A DNA stretch of 64,000 nucleotides from Effrenium voratum (GCA_963377175.1 CAUJNA010002846.1:418501-482500), one strand, 5' to 3'. Positions 1-11,068 are shown, counted from the first letter of the stretch. The notes: generated by a model not told the origin, from the letters alone. Numbers and translations: made by a program.

Positions 1-648
1 TCGCGGCATCATCTAATATTGCTATAGGGTCATTCTTGTTTTTTAAATCGTAAGTGTCGCGGGTTTTTCTGTTGATTAATCCCTGGTACAAAAGGTGATG
101 AATAAACAGTAGTGGCATATTTGTTTCCGTGTCTGTTGTTGATTTCTTGAACAACGGAACTGCCCAAACTGTGACCAACAATTCTATTCACATCTGGAAT
201 TTTACTTAATTCTTCCATTGCGTCTTTATATCTTTCGCTTAATTGAACATTATGAGTAGGAATAAAAAAACAAATCTGCAATGACATCATTGACTTTGTG
301 ATTTAGTCCCGTTTTAGCACCAGTGCCGCCAATATATAATGTGTTGCCTATTCTTGTTATTCCATTCACATTTGAATAGGCTGCGTCTAAACCCTTGACA
401 TCATCGATTTTATCTTTATTTTGAACATTGATTTCTTCAGCATAGCGTGTTTTATGTTTCATTATCTGCTTATCAAAATGTTTATTGAAACCTCCTATTT
501 TGTCTTCCAATGTCTTTTTATGATTAACAAATACATCTTCTATTAAATCCTTACCTGCTGCATATGCTTTATCACTTGCTACACCTGCCAATATTTGTGT
601 AGGTGTCCTGCCTTCAATAGCACCTAATAATAATTGTCTTCCTATCAT
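1..648 (-). pseudogene. Class 3-like lipase, frameshifted and cut by the window edge
   Basis: An alpha/beta-hydrolase of the lipase class 3 kind, which would hydrolyse acyl esters; lipases of this kind are known from Polinton-like viruses and virophages. The start ATG at 648 opens a frame whose N-terminal third is hydrophobic then charged. The nucleophile elbow GHSLGS (about 157-180) is clear, and a downstream NKNDPI stretch fits the usual catalytic-aspartate region. The reading frame breaks at a run of seven A on the plus strand (about 264-270; six would restore it) and again near 70-80 upstream of the NKNDPI segment. It is divergent to the capsid-like gene at 692 and shares a 43-bp AT-rich intergenic space with it. 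The C-terminus lies outside the window. The family is fairly sure; whether it is a true pseudogene or a sequencing-error victim is open. Confidence 0.7.
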
Positions 649-691
649 ATAATAATAATTATATTAAAAATTTCTATTGTATATTATATTT
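649..691. promoter_or_regulatory. Divergent AT-rich promoter region between lipase and capsid-like genes
   Basis: A 43-bp spacer made almost only of A and T separates two divergent starts. It holds TATA-like strings (ATATAATAATAATTATAT, GTATATTATATTT) directly before each ATG but no copy of the ATTTAAAGAAATA box seen before the replication gene. Promoter role is inferred from position only. Confidence 0.35.
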
Positions 692-1547
692 ATGAGTGAC
701 AGATTAACATATAAAAAACCTATGTTGATAGTGCTTACAGATTATCAGAAAGCAATTCTACCAGCGAATTTATTATAGAACTTGACCAAAACTTTGAAAT
801 TCCACCAAGAACAAAAATGTTCGTGACAGAGTGTTCATTTAGCACTCCGTTTTATACAACAGAGAAAGGGTTTTACGAACGCTTCTATATTATGTTGTAT
901 AATAGTTCCAATGTCTTATTAAGAAGCACTGCCGTTGATGTATCCGGTGAAATTTATATTTGCCAATCAATTATCATTGAAAATACAATCAGAATTAAAC
1001 GCGGCATTTAATGATATTGCACCTGACTTATTCTTAAGAGTATATGGACAAAGCGAACGCAAAATGGAACTTGAATGAAATGACCCTCTAACTTACAAAA
1101 TCAACTTCCCTACAGATGAAGAAAAAGAAACTTATGTAAATGACAAATGGGACAGAGGACAGTTTGAAGATGACAAAAAAAGGCCAAAATCTATTAATTA
1201 TTTACTAAGTAATTATATTGCCTACGAACCTGCAACATCTTGGCTAAGTTGCTATGTTAATTTAGTTCCTTTTCAGAATATATACATAAATTGTCCTCAA
1301 CTAAGCGATTATAAATATTCAGCACCTAATAATTTCAGCAGTTCAGTAATTAAAAAAAGTTCAAATCAATCAACAACTTGGCGGAGTTATAACAGATTTT
1401 ACAGCGCCCATATATGCAGATTTTATTGATGTAGGTGGTAAAAATATTAAGAGACTACACTTTAGAATAACAACTTCAAGAAACGAATTAATTGATTTTC
1501 ACGGCGTTCCAATTTATTTTAGTATTCTCTTTCAATTAGGTAATTGA
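692..1547 (+). pseudogene. Possible minor capsid (penton-like) protein, several frameshifts and one nonsense codon
   Basis: Four overlapping open segments on the plus strand read as one protein of roughly 280 residues. The N-terminal part (STSEFIIELDQNFEIPPRT) has the feel of the opening of PLV minor capsid proteins, and the C-terminal part ends in LHFRITTSRNELIDFHG followed by a short beta-like tail, a pattern typical of single jelly-roll minor capsid/penton proteins. Frame changes fall near 745-760, 965-980 and at the A7 run near 1352-1358, and an in-frame TGA at 1076-1078 sits where TGG would give Trp. It follows the divergent lipase and precedes another virion-type gene, which fits. The family call is an inference from pattern; the existence of one broken gene across these segments is well supported. 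Confidence 0.45.
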
Positions 1548-1732
1548 GTCAACCCCTAAATATTAAACCTATTTAAAATATCAAATGAATAATATTAAAT
1601 TAATAATATTGATAATATTAAAATTAAAAATTTCAAATTAATCATATTAAATCAATACTATTTATATTTCTCAGTTTGTCCGTATAGACAAAATATATAA
1701 ACAATATAGACAAAATATATAATATATTATAT
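1548..1732. promoter_or_regulatory. AT-rich intergenic spacer with short TATA-like repeats
   Basis: The spacer is over 80 percent A+T, with repeated AATATTAA/TTAATAATATT strings (about 1560-1650) that can pair with each other and two copies of ATAGACAAAATATATAA (about 1684-1722) just upstream of the next ATG at 1733. The paired repeats could act as transcript ends and promoter; this is inferred from placement. Confidence 0.3.
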
Positions 1733-2266
1733 ATGTCAGAAGTTGAACCTGAAATTACTAATACAATTGAAGCAGACGAGCCAGTAAATGAATTACCACC
1801 AATTGAAGAAGAAGCACCAAAGGCAGAACCAATACTAGAACCAACACAACAAATAAAACCTGTAGAACCATTGAAAAACGCACGCAATGAAAAGAAAATA
1901 ACCTGTCCAAAATGCGCCAAAACTTTAACACTAAAAATCATACAGATACAGCCACGAACGCAATTGCCAAGGACCATTAGAAACTAAACCTATAAAACCT
2001 AAACCAAAAGCAGTTCCAATAGCAAAACCCCAGAAGGTAGAATACAACGAAGAAGAGCAACATGTTCCACAACAACCAGTAACAAATATACAAGAGCGAC
2101 CACACCACCCCCAAGAAGAATGCAACCACAACCGCCTCCAAACCCGCTACAAAATATAGCACAGCATTACCAATTATTGCAAAATGAATATTTGAGACAG
2201 AAGCAAGAAAAATACAATGCATTAAATAAAGGTATATTTGGTTCAAGAGGAAAAAAGATAGAATAA
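1733..2266 (+). pseudogene. Zinc-binding proline-rich small virion-type protein, two frameshifts
   Basis: An acidic and proline-rich leader is followed by a CPKCAKTLT...YSHERNC module (about 1900-1965), a CxxC plus HxxxC zinc-binding pattern that recurs in small structural proteins of PLVs and related viruses. After it come a lysine/proline-rich linker and a coiled-coil-like, basic C-terminus rich in Gln, ending GSRGKKIE. The frame changes once inside the zinc module, at an A5 run (about 1933-1937), and once near 2100-2110; joined, it would be about 175 residues. The start ATG is preceded by TATA-like repeats. I recognise the zinc pattern but not a specific function. Confidence 0.5.
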
Positions 2267-2294
2267 CTATTTTATAACCTACTATATAATAATT
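2267..2294. promoter_or_regulatory. Short late-type promoter-like spacer
   Basis: Only 28 bp separate the preceding stop from the fibre start; it carries CTACTATATAATAATT immediately before the ATG, like the TATA-type strings upstream of the other virion genes, and no ATTTAAAGAAATA box. Confidence 0.3.
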
Positions 2295-4172
2295 ATGTTT
2301 TCAACATTATCATTGGATGGCTCAAGCAGAATTATAGCAAGTGAATTAGTATTAATAAATTCAACAGAACCATCAACCTTAAGCAGTGTTTATGCTACAA
2401 AGCAAGAATTAGCAGATACAGCAGTTTCATTAGGCGGCGGTTATACTACTGAAGAAGTAGATGCTCTAATTTTAGCACAGAAAAATAAGATAGATGCCAA
2501 TATTTTATATATTACTGAATTAAATGCTACTTCAACAACGATGTTTAACGAGCAAATAAATCAAAATATAACAATCACAAGTAACTTTAATAATACTACT
2601 GCTTACGGACTTACAATAACTTCAATACTATCAACAATAACAAACATCAAATGTCATAAAACTTGATACTCATTTTAATAACATTAGTTCAAATACACAT
2701 TTAATCAGTAATTTAAATGCTACAATAACATCAAACTTCAATACTATTAGTTCTAATACATTCTTAGTGGGAAATTCCAATAATACAATCACTTCAAACT
2801 TCAAAAATATAAGTTCAAATTCTTCACTAATAACAGGACACGGAAACACAATATCAACGATTTTAACAGATATAGCAGATTTACAAGCAGGACCGGGTGC
2901 TTCTTGGACTACAGCCGAAAAAACAACTATTCAAGCAGATGTATCAACATTATATACAAACGATACTAATTTATTCAATACAAATACCGCATACAGCAAT
3001 ACATTTGCTTCAATCATATCAGACAACACTACACAAGATTTATTAATAACTGAAAATTCAAATACGATTAATAGTTTAATATCAGCAGATTTACAAAAGT
3101 TAGATAAAACAATCACAACTGCACAAACAGTAAACTCTCCATTAATAATTAGTTTAACAAATAATACTAATCCAATTTTTAGAATTCAAGATGCTGTAAG
3201 TAACCAACGCTTAGAATTTAAAAGAGGTTGTCAGTTGGACTCGTATCAAGGTTTAACAGGTGCTACACCTTATAGATTATGGTTAGGATGGAATACAGGG
3301 GATGTCATTATTGGAAGACCTAATAATGCTTCAAGAATTACGATCAACGGTAATGTTCATACTTCATACAATTTTGCTCAAGCACACGGAACATCATATT
3401 TTGAAGGTGCTGTTTATATGAAGGGTAATTTATTTACAAATAATGATTTTTCAACAGATATTAAAACTAAAATTGATAATTTAGACAATGCATTAACTCC
3501 ATATTTAGAAACACACACACACCCGGGGCAACTGAAGGTTTTTACGTTCATCATCCTAATTTTGTTGCTTGTAGTATTGGCGATATTACAAATTCTTCTA
3601 ACCAATATTTTATGTGCGACGGTGCTGTATCAAAAACCGTATTCAATAAACCAGTTGACGTATTAGGTGATGTATATACAAACGGCGATTTAACAATGGT
3701 TTCTGGTAAGAAAGTTGAAGTCAACCAAGTTCAGTCTGTATCAGGAAATACTTTATTATTACAAAATTCACCGAGTGGCAATGTTCAATTTGGCAACACA
3801 TCAAAACTAATAATTGATAATGCTGAAATGTATGTCGATACAAATGATTTAATAATCAGGAATAGCAACACTTCAAACTCTATTAATTTGGTTGTTGGAT
3901 TATCTGCAACATATGCTGATAATAAAATTATTTTGAATAGTGGAAGTAATAGCGAATTACGAGGCGACTGGACTATTGACGGTGATATGACTTTTGGAAT
4001 TGCTCATAAAATCAATTTGAGACATTTAAATAGTGATGCTGTTTTAAGATTAGAAGCATCAACAACTATTGATAGTTATATTGATGGCACTAAATATTTA
4101 CAATTGGACGATACACAATTTTCATCATTCAATGGATTTAATTTAAGTAGTGATAAGAGACTGAAAGATAAT

Positions 4173-5313
4173 CCGCCGGCCTGCCGGCGTGTCTTGTGGA
4201 TGTTGTTGTTCTTGTTTCTGTTGTTGCTTAGACTTTCCCTTGCAACGGATTTTTGCTACCCCCCCCCCCCCTCCCCCCCTCTCTTCTGTGTCTTGCTTTC
4301 TTGTTTCCATCTGCATCTATCGTGTCTCTTTTGTGCGCAAAGGCCGCTCCCTCGGCAAACCCGCGGGGAGCGGACATTGGCCGTACCCTCGCTGCTCAAG
4401 GGTTCTGGCTGTTGTGTCCACTGCGACGGGTTACTGTCGGTCCTCCCGGCTTTTCTCCATATCTTCTCTGTCTTGCTTTCTCTTTCCTGTCAGAGGCTAT
4501 AGTGTCTCTTTAGTGGTTGCGCAAGGGCATCTCCCTCGGCAAACCCGCGGAGAGCGGACATTGAACCTACCCTCGCTGCTCCTGCGTTCTGGATGTCTTT
4601 GTTCGTGCTGTTGTTGCTGCGCCTTTCCCACTGCTCGCAGCTTGCGGCGTCTGTCTGGCGCTGTGGCTGAGGCAGATAGCTCGCAGAGCGGAGAAGATCT
4701 AACCTTCAAAACACCCTCCTTCATTTTACTATGCTCTTGCGGCGTGGCTGGATGCAACGTGTGGCTCTCACGCTTCTTTTCCTGTCTTGTACACCCCGCA
4801 GCCAGCCGGTCTCACTTTGGCCTTGGTCCGGTCTCAGCACTCCCTTGCAGCTGCAGCCCGAGCAACTTGCCCATGTCTGACCTTCAATTTCACACAGATG
4901 ATGCTATTGGTGAAATTGAAGGTCAGACATGGGCAAGTTGCTCGGGCTGCAGCTGCAAGGGAGTGCTGAGACCGGACCAAGGCCAAAGTGAGACCGGCTG
5001 GCTGCGGGGTGTACAAGACAGGAAAAGAAGCGTGAGAGCCACACGTTGCATCCAGCCACGCCGCAAGAGCATGAGCTGAGGTTCCTCCCTGGCGCGTACG
5101 CCTCGGGGAGGCAACTGCAGCACAGCTCCCTGGGGCGTACGCCTCGGGGAGCTCAATGCAGCAGAACTCCAGAAGATGGCCACCGAGCGGTTAGAAAAAA
5201 GGGCTGCCCGAGGAAGGCAAAGGCAAGAAACCAGGTGCTTGGAAATGTTTGTTGGCAACCTGACCCCCCCCTGCTTCAGCCGGGTGGCCGGCGGAACACG
5301 CCAACGGCGGCTA
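4173..5313. mobile_element. GC-rich insertion inside the fibre gene, 3-bp target duplication AAT
   Basis: Base composition jumps from about 30 percent to about 60 percent G+C exactly inside the S74 domain. The last viral codon before it (AAT, 4170-4172) is repeated at 5314-5316, where the viral frame resumes, so the insert is 1,141 bp with a 3-bp target duplication. The ends are related in inverted orientation: the left starts CCGCCGGCCTGCCGGCGTGT and the complement of the right end reads GCCGCCGTTGGCGTGTTC after two bases. Inside are two direct copies of a segment containing CTCCCTCGGCAAACCCGCGG (about 4339-4420 and 4519-4600), a 163-bp perfect inverted repeat and a short tandem GCGTACGCCTCGGGGAG pair (about 5094-5153). 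No transposase is seen. There is no GT...AG pair that would remove it cleanly, so a spliced introner is unlikely though not excluded. Confidence 0.75.
4731..5072. repeat. 163-bp perfect inverted repeat with 16-bp loop
   Basis: Positions 4731-4893 and 4910-5072 are exact reverse complements of each other by eye, with a 16-bp spacer (4894-4909). The arms encode the same peptide frame on both strands. It lies inside the GC-rich insert and ends abruptly at both sides. Either a real fold-back structure or a fold-back artefact of library making or assembly. Confidence 0.85.
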
Positions 5314-5654
5314 AATATAGAAGATGTAGAAGATGATACTATAAATATTGTAAAAAACAAAATAAAAATAAAAACAATAAAAAATAAGATTAAAACATTT
5401 GTTAGAAATCAAAAAACTAAAAAGACTGAATTAGGATGGATTGCTCAAGATGTTCAACAATACACAAATCCTAAATATAATATTGTAAATGATACAGGAG
5501 AATACTTAACAATGTGTTATGACAGAATGGCTTGTATTAGTTGGGATGCTTTATCAAAACTAATCCATCGCGTAGAATATTTGGAAACTAAATTATTGAA
5601 AAAGAAAAATCTAAATAGTTAATAATATTAAACAACATAATATTATTAAGTATT

Positions 5655-5922
5655 TCATGTTGTGAGCTTGTCAAGTAGTTCTTGAGGGTTTTTACTTTCA
5701 TCAATATCTATATTGTGTTTTTTCTATGTATTCCTTTATGGCTTTCTGACGATATGCCTTTTTGCTTTGTTCAATTTTATGTTCCATCCATCCTTCTTTT
5801 TGTAGGTTCTTAAGATAATACAAGCGGTTGTATATAGCCATCTGTTTTTGTATCTCTTCCATTGTGTAGTCATCCGGGTTCAAGTCCTTAGTAACATCAT
5901 GATATTTTGATAATCTGGGCAT
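5655..5922 (-). pseudogene. Small charged hypothetical viral protein, one frameshift
   Basis: A minus-strand gene starting ATG at 5922 (MPRLSKYHDVT...). The product is highly charged, with a helix-rich middle (EEIQKQMAIYNRLYYLKNL) and many Lys/Gln, about 88 residues when the A6 run (plus-strand T6, about 5717-5722) is read as five; as it stands the frame stops at 5701. I do not recognise the family. It is divergent from the replication gene at 6073 and has a copy of the ATTTAAAGAAATA box (5947-5959, minus orientation) 25 bp upstream of its ATG. Confidence 0.5.
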
Positions 5923-6072
5923 TCTGTTAATATATTATTAACGCAGTATTTCTTTAAATAAGTTTTACATAAAATATAAATATCTACTATAAATTACTAT
6001 TAAATAACATTTCAAGAAAAAACGCATTTAAAGAAATATTGACACTATAAAATATAGAATATAAATATTATT
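5923..6072. promoter_or_regulatory. Divergent promoter region with two opposed ATTTAAAGAAATA boxes
   Basis: One copy of ATTTAAAGAAATA lies on the minus strand at 5947-5959, 25 bp before the small minus-strand gene, and one on the plus strand at 6026-6038, 34 bp before the replication gene. The same string recurs upstream of the small cysteine-rich genes at the right end. The repetition at a similar distance from unrelated ATGs suggests a virus-specific promoter element. Confidence 0.6.
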
Positions 6073-9000
6073 ATGACATCAAAAGCTGTAAAAAGAAATA
6101 TTAACTCTTTAGAAAGCAAACTCGAAAGGAACAAGGGGAATTTATCAACACAACAAAAGGCAAAGGTTAGAGACATTATAGGATTATACACCGACAGGAA
6201 AATATCACAATACACAACAGCGGAGAAGATAGTTAATGATTTCATAAAGGCAAAATCAGAGGACGAAAAGAGCAAGGCAAATCACAAATACGACCAGGTT
6301 ATGAACACATATGAAGAGAGAGACCCACTAAGCGAAAGAATGAAAAAGAACAAACAGGAGAACATATTAAGAGGGCACAAAACAAAACCCAGAGATTACA
6401 CAATCAGTTTTCGGTTTTATACTATGAGTGGATATGCATCATATAACGTGAAAGCATCGTTTAAAGACATTGAAGGCAGGACATATTATCCCATGCATTT
6501 TGATGATAAGTATGCGGGAGTGAAGACTGGAAGATGGATAGATGGGTTAATCAAGAAGATAATTGTTAGACTGCATGACAAAAACCTTTTTAAGAAGGTT
6601 ATTAAAACACTGGCGCAAGATGACGACATCGCCGAGCATTACAAGAGACAGAAGCACTATATTATAGACGCAGTAGTCATTTATGAGGCCGACACGGTAG
6701 AAGGAGATATTAAGAATTATGACCCTAAAAAGAAGAACTTAAAAACGCCAATAGTATTGGTATTTTTCATAGATACATAGAAACAGAACTCGACCCAGAA
6801 TATTGCACTTTTGAGGAAGCCATTAAGGTAAAGCATTATGTTGAAAACAAATGTTGGATTAACACATTGAATGATTTTTATGGACAAGAGAAGAACATGA
6901 AGAAGATGACCAGAGAGGGTATTTTGAAACTCATAGACAAAACAGACGAGGAATTCAAAAACCATGGTGCTTCAATAGAAGACATGAACAAGGTATTTGA
7001 AGAGTATGCCATCTCCGCCAGAATTTTCGATATTGTGGGTAATTTGATTTTTACATTTGACCCACAAAAAAGAAACCATAACATTAAAACATTCTACGCA
7101 TTAATAAAGAATGACCAAATATATACATTAAATAAGGACTTGAAACAATTGAAATCAAATTTAGGAATACATAAAGAGTATAATATCAATGTTAATGCTT
7201 CTACCGACTTTTATTTAAATCATAGAGAGGAACCCATTAAATGCATCATGATTGAAGAGCTGGATGACATATTAAAACACACCGAACAGGACGAATACAC
7301 AATGATATATACACGCAATGATTTGGCGAAAATGTATTATCAAGCAAAGCCGGCGGGATATGACCCGAAAATTAAATTTAGTGCGTGTATCAGTTCGGAG
7401 CTGATGTTTCAATTCAAGATTAAGAAAATAATAATTACATACAGGATGAAAACACAAAATTTGATTGATGCCTTCAATGCAAGTATAACAGTAGAAACTG
7501 AAGACACCTATAATAGGATGTCAAGAGCGATGTTTGAATTCAATAAATCATTATTTAATCCACTGCATAAATCTTATCATAATGACATTGATGTAGACAT
7601 TTTAAACAGATGCAGGACAGTAGCACCCGCTGGTAAATTTCATTACTTTTATCATAGTAATGAATTACATATAGAGATTGACCAGAACAAAGCATACACA
7701 CATAATTTAACTAAAATCGTAAAAAATCCAGTGTTTAAACAATTTGACATTTGGATGCCTTATGATTGTGGTACACATGATTTTAATAACATGGGAGAAT
7801 TATGTTTATCCTTAGTTGAGTTTACTGGAAAACAAACATCATTATTTTTTAATAAACAATATAATTTAATATATGGCATGTTTTTAGGAGAGTTTATTGA
7901 CGGAGTCAAAATTTTATATTTTAAAAAGCCTTCTTCGATTTATGAAGTAGATTATAAAAGTATAGTTGAGAACCTATGGAAGACTAACATATCAAATAAT
8001 TTAGGTGAATACATCAAGGTTAAGAAGTTGATGTCAAATGTAAATATCGGATTGTTAGAAAAGGGAACTAACAAGTCTCAGAAGAGTTTAGTATTTGATA
8101 CATTAAGTGAAGCGTTGTATCATCAAAATCTGTATGGGGGAAGAATTAATAAGATTAGTGGATTTTATGATGATAAGGTTTTGACAGAGATGACAGATGA
8201 ATATATTAAAGAATTAGAAAGGAACATAGGCGAGGGATGGGTTTTAGAATTTAAGGCTCATGATAATGATGATGATAGGTACCGGAATTCTATTGATGGT
8301 ACATATAGATTTTGGAAAAATAATGTGTATTATCAGAATCATTGTCGTGAATGTTATAAAATTATAGATGGTAAAAAATACGATATCAAAAACGTTGAGA
8401 AAGAATCAGAAATCAAATATTACACATTGACAATAACACATAAAAAAGACTTAACCAATGGCTTTAGGTACATTAAGGAACTACTCATGCAACGACATAA
8501 TTTTAAAATGCATAAAGATTATAAAACATTGAACAACAACAATATCAATGTGCATAGTGTTAAAACTGATGCCTTCATTATTGATAGGAAAAATATTGAC
8601 AAGGCCAAAACATTGATTAAGCTTTCAACCAAAAGGGGAGGATGGAGAGCTGAAGATAATAAACAAGTATCACCACCAAGCGATATATACAAAATTAAGG
8701 TTAATGAGTTATCAGAAATTCCGACTTACAATAATGTAAAAAATCGTGTTAAAGACGAATACGACACCAAAAGCATTTGTGAGCAAATTGTGGCGTGTAA
8801 TCCGGTGTTGATAAAAGCAAAACTGGCTGGAAGCGGCAAGAGTTATAGAGGCGAATATATGAAAAATCTAGGTTATAATGGGTTATTCGTATGTCCTAAT
8901 AACAAGCAGAAGCAAGAAACCGAAGCCGACGCCATAACATTAAACCATTTTTTTAGCATCCCAATAGAAGCCAGAGAAAGACTACCGACATTTGACCATG

Positions 9001-10113
9001 CTGATTATCATTGTATTGTGTTTGATGAGCTAGGTACGGTGGGTAATTATATTTTGAACAGAGTTAGGGAGTTTAAGGATACGTACCCAGAGAAGATAAT
9101 TATAGGAACTGCTGACGGGAAGCAGTTGAAACCTATAGCTGATTTAACTAACACCCAGGACCACGAGACATATTCAAACAACTGTCTTAATCAACTATTT
9201 AAATTTAAGATTTATCTTAAGATATCTAAGAGACTTAAGACAGAAGAAGATAAAATTAAATTGAATGATATATATATATATAATGACATTTGGAAAAGTA
9301 AACTGCACTTTAAGGAAATAGTAAATAAACAATTTGAAACTACAAGCGACATCATGGAAGGAGAGCATAACATAGCCTATACTAATGCTAGGTGCAAATG
9401 GGTGAGCAAAACCGTAATAACTAATTTAGGAAAGACAGATAAATATGAAATTGGAGAGCATGTGATATGCAGAGTTTATAAAAAGGAAATGGGGCAGGTG
9501 TTTAATGTAAATATTACTTATGCAATTATTAGTATTGATGATTGGAAAGTAGAAATCCAAGATATCAAAAGTAAAACTATATTCATGACAAACACCACGC
9601 CTTTAGACAAGCACTTCATACATGCGAATTGTGCTACATGTCATTCGTTTCAAGGGGCTTCTGTAGATAAAAGCATTACTATACACGAATGGGATAAATC
9701 ACAGTTGGTCAGCCGTGAGTGGATTTGGACAGCGATTACAAGGTGCAGAGATATCAATAAAGTCAAGTTTTTCAAAGCAGACATAGATGATACTGATTTA
9801 AATGAAGCACAAGTAACCAGATATTTAGAACATAAGATTAAACAGTATAAATTACAAGACATGAAAGCAGAGAGAGAAATAGACAACAAAAAAATATATT
9901 GATGTCAAATGGTTATTTGACAGGCTTAATACCAGATGTAATAAATGCAGTTCAGAGTTTGACATAGAAATAAATAATGGAGTAATAAATAGTAATATGA
10001 CAGCCCAAATCATAAACAACGATTATGCCCATCATAAGGAAAACTGTATATCTTACTGTTTAAACTGTAATCGGCGGGAAACAAATATCTATCTTATTTT
10101 ATATGGCATCTAA
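6073..10113 (+). pseudogene. Fused replication protein: B-family-like polymerase palm, SF1 helicase and HNH-like zinc module; two frameshifts
   Basis: Three frames on the plus strand join into one protein of about 1,345 residues. Segment 1 (6073 to about 6766) is a basic N-terminal domain. Segment 2 (to 9902) carries polymerase-like motifs: DQNKAYT (aspartate codon at 7680) as palm motif A and VHSVKTDAFII (TD at 8565-8570) as motif C. These are followed by a superfamily 1 helicase: LAGSGKS (8823-8843), FDELG (9021-9035), CHSFQG (9639-9656) and WTAITRCRD (9728-9754). Segment 3 (about 9894-10113) has CNKC, a N-x-x-A-HH-x-x-N-C stretch and CLNCNRRE, resembling a zinc-stabilised HNH or recombination endonuclease VII fold. 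The shifts are at a T5 run (6763-6767) and an A7 run (about 9889-9895). The family is the replication enzyme of one PLV lineage; the exact polymerase class is inferred from two motifs only. Its 3' end overlaps the integrase start. Confidence 0.75.
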
Positions 10114-11010
10114 GCAAGATATTATTAATAATGCTTATTATGATAAGGGAGGCTTCGGGTCAAAGAACCGCACTTTACAAGAAGCAAGAAAAAAGGATAA
10201 CACAATAACTATAAACGATATTAATGAGTTTTTTTAGGAAGAATGTAGAACAGAAAGCCAAGCCAAGAGGACAGAATTCATTTGTAGCTCCTAACGCATA
10301 TTATGATTTTCAAATTGATGTATTTTTCATTAATGATATCCCTAAACAAAAAAAGAAAGTTGGTATCATGTGTATTGACATATTTTCTAAGTATATGGTT
10401 GTTGTCCCGCTTATGTCAAAACAGCCAGCGGACATTTTAGCAGGACTGATGGAATGTATTCAAAATTGGTGGAAAGCCCAAACTAATTTATATTGACGAT
10501 GAAGGAGCTTATAACAATCAAAGTGTTATAGATTTCTTGAAGGGTGAAAAAATAGAGTTGCACAGAACCAGAGGTCACCCAGCATTCGCGGAGAGGGCGA
10601 TAAGGACGTTTAAAGATAGCTTGTACAAGAGGGTTGAAAACGATGAAAAGAAAGGAAAGGCTATTCAATGGACAGACTACATACACGAGATTATATTAAC
10701 TTATAACAATGGAATAAAGCACACTTCGCACGGCTTAACACCGTCAGAAGCAAGAAAGCCTAAACATCAATTAGAAGTGAGTTTAAACTTAGGTATGAAA
10801 GCCAAAAGAAATAGAGTTTATCCAGATTTAAATGTAGGAAATGAAGTTAAGATATTCAGGAAAAGGAGACCAAATGAAAAGGAGAGAGTAGGAGTATGGA
10901 CTAAACAAACCTACAAAATAGCAAAGATTGAAAAGAAGTTAGGACAGGAATATTATTATATTGAAAATTATGACAGGGCATTTTTGAGACATGAGTTGTT
11001 AAAAGTATAA
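10103..11010 (+). pseudogene. Retroviral-type (rve, DDE) integrase of the Polinton/PLV kind, two frameshifts
   Basis: Joins viral DNA ends to host chromosomal DNA. From the ATG at 10103 comes the N-terminal stretch YYDKGGFGSKNRTLQEARKK, then RGQNSFVAP before the catalytic core, an arrangement I associate with Polinton/PLV integrases. The core has Asp in QIDVFF (codon 10317), Asp in YIDDEG (10495-10500) and Glu in FAERAIRTFKD (10591), with 32 residues between the last two, as in D,D-35-E enzymes. After it come YNNGIKHTSHGLTPSEA and a basic, SH3-like C-terminal region. Frames change at a T7 run (10229-10235; six T would keep the frame) and within GCCC near 10477-10480. About 300 residues when joined, normal for the family. 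It marks the element as an integrating virus or self-synthesising transposon. Confidence 0.85.
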
Positions 11011-11031
11011 ATGTATTTCTTGGAAAACAGT

Positions 11032-11044
11032 ATTTAAATAAATA
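11032..11044 (+). promoter_or_regulatory. Promoter-like box ATTTAAATAAATA
   Basis: One-mismatch copy of ATTTAAAGAAATA, 24 bp upstream of the ATG at 11069, followed by ACTATATATATTATAATAG. The downstream TATA-like string is shared with the third gene of this cluster. Confidence 0.45.
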
Positions 11045-11068
11045 AAAACTATATATATTATAATAGAA

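Larger units (their letters stand above)
2295..5622 (+). pseudogene. Fibre/spike protein with C-terminal peptidase S74 domain, split by a 1.14-kb insert
   Basis: A long Asn/Ser/Thr-rich fibre protein. The first half consists of repeated segments around ITSNFNNISSNT, alternating polar and hydrophobic residues as in beta-structured trimeric fibres, followed by a THTHPG segment and a beta-rich region. The C-terminus is an intramolecular chaperone auto-processing (peptidase S74) domain: SDKRLKDN with the expected cleavage serine (about 4150-4172) and, across the insert, GWIAQDVQ (about 5435-5460) and a closing leucine/charged helix. S74 domains trimerise fibre proteins and then cut themselves off, so this is probably the receptor-binding fibre or spike. 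Frame changes lie near 2650 and at the G run near 3525-3528, and the 4,173-5,313 insert separates Asn from Ile just after SDKRLKDN. Without the insert and shifts the product would be about 725 residues. Confidence 0.8.

Noticed and set aside
4787..5016. Identical 60-residue frames on opposite strands in the GC-rich insert
   Set aside because: Simply the two arms of the perfect inverted repeat; no independent coding evidence.
4173..5313. Spliced intron or introner in the fibre gene
   Set aside because: Splicing at GT/GC...AG sites near the ends cannot restore the S74 frame; the AAT duplication points to transposon-like insertion. Non-canonical splicing remains untested.
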